A stretch of 64,000 bases of DNA from IMG/VR virus record IMGVR_UViG_3300024999_000008, positions 1 to 64,000 of that record; one strand, written 5' to 3'. A program made the position numbers and the translations under genes. Origin of the DNA: a virus. Of this stretch, positions 58,795-64,000 are shown piece by piece. Position 1 is the first letter of the stretch. The number at the start of each line of letters is the position of its first letter. A model generated the notes under the pieces. It was not told the DNA's origin. It saw only the letters and a list, made by a program, of their open reading frames with translations, and did no database searches.

Positions 58795-59658
58795 TCATAG
58801 AAAACTTTCCCAAGGCATCATATTCATTACTCGCTGCATATCAGGATGAGCTGCTTTAGCTGTACGTAGCTTTCTGATATGTGACCATTCAGTTGCATCT
58901 GCTGTGACTACGATCTCAGTCTTCAGGGCATTGGGCAGAACTGCTCGGGCTTGTTGGGGCTTGAGATTTTCTTCGAGAAGCTGTTTATACGTATCCTCTG
59001 CATTTTCACATAATGTACAAAACATGCTTTGAGCAAACCAATCCCAATCCTCAAACCCAGTTGGCTCAATAAACTCCATATCCTTACCACCATAATTTAC
59101 ATACCTCGTGCTCTCCTGAGCAAACGAACATGGCCTGTGTCTTACCAACTCATGACTGACTCCACGATCACAGATGAATTTTGCTGAATAGCGGTGGAGT
59201 TGCTTGGGGATTTCGTCGTGAGGACAGATTTCCCAAGATGAGTGAATCGCTACCATGCTTTGATCAAACAGCTTTCCATATGTTTTTACAAAAGGAACAA
59301 GCACTGCAGCATATCTAATTTCCATAGTAACTTGCGCCCATGCTGTTAAACTGCCACCTACATAGATATAGTCTTTCCATACTTTTACATTAATATATTT
59401 TCCTAACTGTTCTGTCATTAATGCAATATACGCAGGAGTGAAACTGTTGTTAGTTCGCACTACAAAGTTTGAGTGTTCAACCATAGCCAGATGTCCAGCC
59501 TTGATCAGCTTCTTGACAAATCCTTCTGCACTATCTTCAGTAATCTTATCTTCTGACTTGTAACAAGTTCTGCCTGCCATCTCGATGAATTTAAGTGCTG
59601 CATTATATTCAGTTGGTACTGCTCCAAAATATTGAACTCTTGGTTTGATTATTTTCAT
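58795..59658 (-). CDS. thyX: Flavin-dependent thymidylate synthase ThyX
   Basis: The ThyX motif RHRPCSFAQES (the RHR-x7-S signature, about residue 172) is complete, with further conserved pieces (GHLAMVEHSNF, QQARAVLPNALKTEI, EWSHIRKLRTA). The enzyme makes dTMP from dUMP with FAD and methylenetetrahydrofolate, to supply phage DNA synthesis. Start taken at the ATG at 59658 with GGAG nine bases upstream; earlier in-frame ATGs overlap the upstream stop. Confidence 0.93.
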   Translation of the reverse strand: MKIIKPRVQYFGAVPTEYNAALKFIEMAGRTCYKSEDKITEDSAEGFVKKLIKAGHLAMVEHSNFVVRTNNSFTPAYIALMTEQLGKYINVKVWKDYIYVGGSLTAWAQVTMEIRYAAVLVPFVKTYGKLFDQSMVAIHSSWEICPHDEIPKQLHRYSAKFICDRGVSHELVRHRPCSFAQESTRYVNYGGKDMEFIEPTGFEDWDWFAQSMFCTLCENAEDTYKQLLEENLKPQQARAVLPNALKTEIVVTADATEWSHIRKLRTAKAAHPDMQRVMNMMPWESFL

Positions 59659-59662
59659 ATTC

Positions 59663-59917
59663 TCATTCTCCATCCTCATGATTTAATGCTGCTATCAAAT
59701 CATTATGCAAATCTTCTCTGGGATCAATCATAAAGTCTTTTGAGCTATTCATTAATTGGGCTTTTATCTCAGCTAAAACTTGTATCTGATAATTGAGATC
59801 TTTAATCTTTTCAGTAATTGAAATTATACTAGCTTCTGTTAAGTCTTTATGAAGAAATTCTCGAAGTAGTGGTGCATAAATACCAGCTCTATCAAGTGTT
59901 TTCAGATGTGTTTTCAT
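59663..59917 (-). CDS. Hypothetical helical protein, 84 aa
   Basis: Helical (MKTHLKTLDRAGIYAPLLRE; ITEKIKDLNYQIQVLAEIKA) and acidic at the end. AGGATACAAGTA precedes the ATG. It overlaps both neighbours slightly. Function unknown. Confidence 0.55.
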   Translation of the reverse strand: MKTHLKTLDRAGIYAPLLREFLHKDLTEASIISITEKIKDLNYQIQVLAEIKAQLMNSSKDFMIDPREDLHNDLIAALNHEDGE

Positions 59918-60086
59918 TACTTGTATCCTCCACTATTTTAATACAATCTTTAATTGCCTGTATGGTTGCTGCTGCTGTAACTCCATTAGGAATTATTACG
60001 TTAGCTGCATCTCTAGTTGGTTCTGCCTCTCGAGAAAGTAAGAAGGCTTGAAGTTTTTGTAATACTATAGCTTTGTATAAAATCAT
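59892..60086 (-). CDS. Hypothetical protein, 64 aa
   Basis: Basic helical start then an Asn/Glu-rich tail (NENTSENT). GGAGGGTG precedes the ATG. It overlaps the next gene by 26 bp. Function unknown. Confidence 0.5.
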   Translation of the reverse strand: MILYKAIVLQKLQAFLLSREAEPTRDAANVIIPNGVTAAATIQAIKDCIKIVEDTSNENTSENT

Positions 60087-60119
60087 TTTTAATACACCCT
60101 CCAGGTGTAGTTAATCACT

Positions 60120-60344
60120 TCAGCTAATGCATGTAACTTCTGGCTCAGTAGAATTGCTAATCTTAATCACTGTTTGTTTTACTGGAACTGGAAAAGCTTT
60201 AACAAGTTTTTTATCTGTTGTAAGTCCAAGTGCAATATTTAATCGTTTAACCATGCCAGCCAGCCAATCTCCATGAGATTTGAACTGTAATAACTCGCAT
60301 TCATCTAAAGCGTTTTGTAAGTCTAGTTCAGTTAGTTTTTTCAT
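60120..60344 (-). CDS. Hypothetical helical protein, 74 aa
   Basis: Acidic helix (MKKLTELDLQNALDECELLQ) then a basic stretch. No family recognised. Confidence 0.5.
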   Translation of the reverse strand: MKKLTELDLQNALDECELLQFKSHGDWLAGMVKRLNIALGLTTDKKLVKAFPVPVKQTVIKISNSTEPEVTCIS

Positions 60345-60353
60345 AAATTTGCA

Positions 60354-60689
60354 CTAGTTTTCATGCGTAAGTATCTTATTAATTTCTTGTTCTTTCTCAG
60401 CTATCTTTGTATAAAGCATCCCTGCATAGTGTGCAATCTTTAGCAGGTCAAGTCTCTGTTGACCTTCACGAGAGTTCTTTCCATATCGATTTAGATACTT
60501 TTTCATCTGGGTGATAAAATCAGATTCGCTAAACTCTGAACATTGATCTGATCCTTTATCTCCATACTGTGGAACAGTATATTGTTCAATGTGATGAAAT
60601 ACTTTTTTACTAAACTTTACCCATTCAATTGCACGTAATGAAAAACCAGGATCGTAATCTTCTTCTGCTGGACAAGGATCAATTTGCAT
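60354..60689 (-). CDS. Hypothetical helical protein, 111 aa
   Basis: Starts MQIDPCPAEEDYDPGFSLRA; helical with YLNRYGKNSREGQQRLDLLK, which resembles small phage proteins with a helical RecD-like or dUTPase-partner layout, but no family is certain. GGAGC precedes the ATG. Confidence 0.55.
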   Translation of the reverse strand: MQIDPCPAEEDYDPGFSLRAIEWVKFSKKVFHHIEQYTVPQYGDKGSDQCSEFSESDFITQMKKYLNRYGKNSREGQQRLDLLKIAHYAGMLYTKIAEKEQEINKILTHEN

Positions 60690-60691
60690 AG

Positions 60692-60970
60692 TTAAGCTCC
60701 ATTATTATGTTTTTCTATTTTTGCTACAAGATCTTTTAAGCCTTTTTCAATCTTATAAAGCCTTTCAAGTTCATCAGCAGCTTGCAATCTTGCTGCACGT
60801 AATTCATGTTCTGCCTGATTATAGATATTTGCAATTTCTCCAACTTGAGGAATACAAATTGCTAATCCATTTTCTAATTTTATATTTGTTATATCAATTA
60901 AAAGTTTTTCCATTGTAACTTGACGTTCTTGTGCAGTTTTATATTGTTTTTCCCATGAGCATATAGACAT
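60692..60970 (-). CDS. Hypothetical coiled-coil protein, 92 aa
   Basis: Mostly helical (AEHELRAARLQAADELERLY; KDLVAKIEKHNN). GGAG precedes the ATG. It is likely a phage early-operon partner of unknown role. Confidence 0.55.
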   Translation of the reverse strand: MSICSWEKQYKTAQERQVTMEKLLIDITNIKLENGLAICIPQVGEIANIYNQAEHELRAARLQAADELERLYKIEKGLKDLVAKIEKHNNGA

Positions 60971-61060
60971 ATGATATCTCCAAGTATATAATTTTTAAGT
61001 TTTGTTTAGATATTTTATTCATTTGAATTCAGGTTCGGAATAACAATTCCTCCATTTAAA

Positions 61061-61276
61061 TTAAAGATTTTTTATTTTTGCTAACTTTCTATCTTCAAGT
61101 ATGCTTAATGTATGCTGCCTATCTTCTTCAGTTGAATTTAAAATTATATACCAAAGATTTTCATCTGTTGACCAATGATCAACAAAAACTATATTATTTC
61201 CTTTTTGACGCTCAGCTTCAAAACAGTTAGTCATGTGGACAATTAAAATGCCATATAGATTATCTTCATTATGCAT
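61061..61276 (-). CDS. Hypothetical protein, 71 aa
   Basis: A mixed protein (MHNEDNLYGILIVHMTNCFE; STEEDRQHTLSILEDRK). AAAGGAT precedes the ATG. Function unknown. Confidence 0.5.
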   Translation of the reverse strand: MHNEDNLYGILIVHMTNCFEAERQKGNNIVFVDHWSTDENLWYIILNSTEEDRQHTLSILEDRKLAKIKNL

Positions 61277-61336
61277 TTAGTTTCATCCTTTAAAGTAAAA
61301 ATTCAGTTTTTTCTTCATTTTTTTTCTCCATTTAAA

Positions 61337-61963
61337 CTATATTTGCTGAAGATTCGGAATAACAATTCCTCTATTTACCAACTCAAAAAAGCACCTTTTA
61401 GTTGCGCTGATATCCGCATAGGCGTCATGAGCTCCATCAAAGCATTCACCAAATAAGTGCTCATGCAGCTCGGTTAGCTTGGGCCATTTTGCACGTCCAG
61501 CCTTGTTTTTCAGGCCACACATTTTTACCACATTCTTATCCTTCATGGTACAATGGTTTGGAAGATCAAGATAGAATGCACTTCTCGCCAGGTCAGATAG
61601 TTCTTCCAGGTTGCGTTCCATCATCTGGTAAACATAGTTCCAATCAAAAGCAAAGTTATGACAGACTACCAGGTCTGCCTGCCGAAGCATTAAGCCAAAT
61701 TGTTCAGCCGCAATTAGTTCATCTATACCTTCTTGGTCGGCTCGCTCAATGGTGATGCCATGCACTTCTTGAGCATAATAATTCATTGATCTGCCATTAC
61801 TTTTGATGATGACATTCATTTGATCAAATTCTTCTTCTTGACTGGCAAGAATTGCACCAATCTGTACTGTCCAGGCCTGCTCGGGATCGTTAGCAGGCAG
61901 AGCTTTTTTAATAAAGTCAGAAGTTTCAGTGTCAAAGAATAGTACTTTTGTAGCTGGTGTCAT
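61337..61963 (-). CDS. DnaQ-like DEDDh 3'-5' exonuclease
   Basis: The DEDDh residues are visible: Asp11 and Glu13 in FFDTETSDF, Asp107 in CHNFAFDWN, His179 and Asp184 in GAHDAYADISATKR. It removes nucleotides from 3' DNA ends, in proofreading or repair. At 208 residues it is a stand-alone domain, common in phages. GGAG precedes the ATG. Confidence 0.88.
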   Translation of the reverse strand: MTPATKVLFFDTETSDFIKKALPANDPEQAWTVQIGAILASQEEEFDQMNVIIKSNGRSMNYYAQEVHGITIERADQEGIDELIAAEQFGLMLRQADLVVCHNFAFDWNYVYQMMERNLEELSDLARSAFYLDLPNHCTMKDKNVVKMCGLKNKAGRAKWPKLTELHEHLFGECFDGAHDAYADISATKRCFFELVNRGIVIPNLQQI

Positions 61964-61979
61964 TTAGTTTCTCCATTTA

Positions 61980-62285
61980 TTAATTATTTTTATCTTCCCA
62001 AAATCTTGCCCTAGCATACTTTAGCATTTCTTTCATTTGATTATTAATCCATCCAGGAACTTTCTTTTTAGCAGCTAATTCTATTTCTTTTAAAGCTATT
62101 TCCTGACATTTATCTTCTATAACTTTTGAAAAGGATGAATTTTGAAACTCTCTAATAATGGTTTCTTTAACACACTCTTCAATTATTTTACTTAAAGAAT
62201 AACTATAACTTGATCCAGTAAGACTATTTTTTATATAAGACTTTATATGATTTTCTATAACTTCATCTGGAATTTCAAAGTTCAT
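61980..62285 (-). CDS. Hypothetical helical protein, 101 aa
   Basis: Highly helical and charged (EVIENHIKSYIKNSLTGSSY; KCQEIALKEIELAAKKKVPG). Two tandem copies of the ribosome-binding unit lie before its ATG. Function unknown. Confidence 0.55.
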   Translation of the reverse strand: MNFEIPDEVIENHIKSYIKNSLTGSSYSYSLSKIIEECVKETIIREFQNSSFSKVIEDKCQEIALKEIELAAKKKVPGWINNQMKEMLKYARARFWEDKNN

Positions 62286-62316
62286 TTTAGTTTTTCTCCA
62301 TTTTAGTTTTTCTCCA
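62285..62316 (-). repeat. Tandem 16-bp duplication of a ribosome-binding unit
   Basis: The unit TTTTAGTTTTTCTCCA occurs twice in tandem (62285-62300 and 62301-62316, plus strand). On the leftward strand each copy supplies a GGAG followed by an ATG-like spacing; the second lies within the end of the DUF3987 gene. It may couple the two genes. Confidence 0.7.
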
Positions 62317-63574
62317 TTTGATTTTTAATAACATTCCTATCCATCAACCTAAAGATTGTTCTGTCAAGATATGTTGGATCCCTAACTTTGTGTTGCTTAC
62401 GAACTGTGGTATATCTGCAAGTTGTAGCGGAATTCTCGGCTTTGAGTATCCCTGATTGTTCAGCCATTTCAACATAGCCACGTAGCTGAGGGATGTTGTC
62501 TACATCCAGGTGAAAGTTCCTAACTAGTTCTGTCCACTCAAAAGATTCGTGAGCATCAATGAAGGACAGGATTTTAGCATAGATGTTAGCTTGACTGGAT
62601 AAGCCAAGTCCATAGAACGCGTTTGGCATCTCAAGTTCTGTTGCTTGCATTATAGCTAAGGCTTGCTCGAAATGTTCAGCCGTGATGATCATTTCATCAG
62701 ACTCGGCGGCACAGACAAGCATGCAGACCTTATTCAAATGAAGCGGGCGCCTATGATTATAGCCTAAAAATCGCTCACTTGGCACACCTGACTCGTCATA
62801 GTCTTGCTCATACCAACGAACATAAGTCTTGAGAAAATCCTTACTTAGAGTGAACTGTCCAGATAAGTTTGCAATTTCCTGGAGGTCATTTTCTAACCTT
62901 TTTTGTGTATCTTCCTCCTCTTCAGTTAAAAACTGTAAGGCTCTTCTTTGCTTGGGACCCTGGCCAACTACGAAAATAATCCGGGAGATTAGGCCACCAC
63001 CAACTGCGTCTTGACTCAGCTTAGATTGCAATAGACTAGGAGTTATGCAGCCAAAAAGCGTTAGCCAGCAATTGGATATGTCTTCAGTCTTCCTGGCTAG
63101 GGTTTTATACTTCCAAGTATCTGCACAATCGAATAGGTCAGTCAGGGATGCTAGGAGCATCTGGTCTCTGTCGTTCAGAAAGACTTGAAATTCTTCTGAC
63201 CATATTGATACACTCTTATGCTTGCGAGTAAATCCAGCATGATCAACATAAGTATCTTCGCTGTCCATGAGTTCTTTATACAACGCTTGGGTTGATCCTA
63301 GCGAATCTGCTCCAATATTAACATCTAATTTTTGTACAAAGCTCTTTGCAATTTTCATGGCTGTGCCTTTCCGTCCCCCAGGTGGACCGACAAGAGATAC
63401 GAATAAGTTAGGATAAACATAACCACGAAGTGCTCCCCAGTTGCAATAACACTTTCTTCGCAAGGCGGAGCTAATAGCTGTTAGTCCGCTCCAAAGATGG
63501 TATAGTTCTGGTGGCTCTGTTCGCTGTGTATACTTCATATAATGAGCTAACCAATTATCTAATTGCCTCGACAT
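62303..63574 (-). CDS. DUF3987-type helicase/primase-like ATPase
   Basis: A Walker A-like loop VGPPGGRKGTAM (residues 62-73) follows an N-terminal helical part; DUF3987-like elements (SVSIWSEEFQVFLNDRDQ; LLASLTDLFDCADTW; GLISRIIFVVGQGP) follow. This family is a DNA primase/helicase-like replication ATPase often beside primase/polymerase genes in phages. AAGGAACC precedes the ATG. 423 residues. Confidence 0.78.
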   Translation of the reverse strand: MSRQLDNWLAHYMKYTQRTEPPELYHLWSGLTAISSALRRKCYCNWGALRGYVYPNLFVSLVGPPGGRKGTAMKIAKSFVQKLDVNIGADSLGSTQALYKELMDSEDTYVDHAGFTRKHKSVSIWSEEFQVFLNDRDQMLLASLTDLFDCADTWKYKTLARKTEDISNCWLTLFGCITPSLLQSKLSQDAVGGGLISRIIFVVGQGPKQRRALQFLTEEEEDTQKRLENDLQEIANLSGQFTLSKDFLKTYVRWYEQDYDESGVPSERFLGYNHRRPLHLNKVCMLVCAAESDEMIITAEHFEQALAIMQATELEMPNAFYGLGLSSQANIYAKILSFIDAHESFEWTELVRNFHLDVDNIPQLRGYVEMAEQSGILKAENSATTCRYTTVRKQHKVRDPTYLDRTIFRLMDRNVIKNQMEKN

Positions 63575-63654
63575 GAAAAGGTTCCTTGAATAGCTACGTA
63601 CTATTTAATGGGCTTTCCCATTTTATTATCTCTATAAATTTATACTTTTATAAA

Positions 63655-63879
63655 TTAAAAAGTTTGCTTCAAAACTTCTCTCTTTAAAAAAGTATTTCCA
63701 CAGTGAGGGCAACCATTCCAATAAAAAACAATTAAACATTTTTTACATCTTACATCATCTGGATAGTTTGATATTTCTTTAAATATTAAATCAATTTGAC
63801 TTTTTAAAAACTTTTCAGTTAATAGAGCTCTGTTATAACTATTTCCATATGTTTTATAAATAAATTTATTATTTGCCAT
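63655..63879 (-). CDS. Zinc-ribbon-like protein, 74 aa
   Basis: CKKCLIVFYWNGCPHCG is a four-Cys zinc knuckle near the C-terminus; the N-terminus is basic and helical. It lies one base after the upstream gene's stop (63881), with GGATTTTAAT before the ATG. Function unknown. Confidence 0.55.
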   Translation of the reverse strand: MANNKFIYKTYGNSYNRALLTEKFLKSQIDLIFKEISNYPDDVRCKKCLIVFYWNGCPHCGNTFLKREVLKQTF

Positions 63880-63880
63880 A

Positions 63881-64000
63881 TTAAAATCCTATCTTCTCAA
63901 TTGCTTTATCACATTCTTCCTGAGTGAACTTACTGATTTCAGCCGTGTTACCAGCCCATTGCGTGCCAATCTTGGCATCCAAGCCGATGGTAAAACTTTT
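63881..64000 (-). CDS. C-terminal fragment of a large gene (perhaps DNA polymerase)
   Basis: Only the last 39 residues are in the window (IGLDAKIGTQWAG, ending KAIEKIGF). The GLDAxIGxxWA pattern resembles the C-terminus of some phage family A DNA polymerases, but this is a weak clue. The rest lies off the right edge. Confidence 0.35.
   Translation of the reverse strand, partial: KSFTIGLDAKIGTQWAGNTAEISKFTQEECDKAIEKIGF

Noticed and set aside
1-64000. An integrated prophage with attachment sites
   Set aside because: No integrase, excisionase, repressor or host genes flank the phage genes, and no paired att-like repeats were seen at the edges.

Overview
This window is almost certainly part of the genome of a double-stranded DNA tailed bacteriophage. 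It holds a complete head and tail morphogenesis module (terminase subunits, portal, GroES-like co-chaperonin, scaffold, major capsid protein, tail proteins), a lysis region with a GH24 endolysin, and a large phage DNA-metabolism set. I see no tail tape measure, sheath or tail-tube gene. A long portal, small adaptor genes, propeller-like tail proteins and a 2170-residue internal polyvalent protein fit a short-tailed (podovirus-like) particle. I see no integrase, transposase or classical repressor, so a lytic lifestyle is likely but not proven. The host cannot be named from the sequence. Both edges cut genes, so the genome is larger than the window.

Layout. (1) Positions 1-22403 are read leftward: tightly packed early genes, many small, often overlapping by ATGA and mostly with strong AGGAG ribosome sites. 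They include a ParB-like protein, MazG-like pyrophosphohydrolase, NAD-dependent DNA ligase, a recombination cassette (DUF669-like protein, Sak4-like ATPase, PD-(D/E)XK nuclease with a Cys cluster), an HNH-AP2 endonuclease, a UvrD-like helicase, a SLOG/DprA-like protein and a Pyr_excise-like protein. Two non-coding islands (about 3930-4456 and 8690-8965) carry unusually long tRNA-like genes and cloverleaf-shaped RNA candidates. (2) Positions 19600-23150 are rich in regulatory DNA: many GGTGMCA repeats, a nested inverted repeat, 19-bp direct repeats around a terminator, three repeats at an exact 34-bp pitch, and six near-consensus sigma-70-type promoters. This is the best candidate for the replication origin and early/late control region. 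(3) Positions 23162-58054 are read rightward: packaging, head, tail fibres, a block of small secreted, lipid-anchored and membrane proteins with a thermonuclease, a papain-like protease and the endolysin, then tail proteins and the giant polyvalent protein, closed by a good terminator. (4) Positions 58102-64000 are read leftward: a winged-helix RepL-like protein with its own repeat-bearing promoter, ThyX, a DnaQ-like exonuclease, a DUF3987 helicase/primase-like protein, and the tail end of a gene that may be a DNA polymerase.

How it works together. Consensus promoters between 19.6 and 22.6 kb, and one at 10.1 kb, should drive the leftward early genes. A single TTGACA promoter at 22.9 kb points right into the packaging and structural genes. 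Composition changes abruptly inside three or more structural genes (near 33.1, 36.3, 41.1 and 43.5 kb), as expected of mosaic exchange of host-range and surface modules. The features most worth a second look are the paired ~155-nt tRNA-like genes with neighbouring cloverleaf modules, the repeat-packed origin-like region, and the secreted-protein block.
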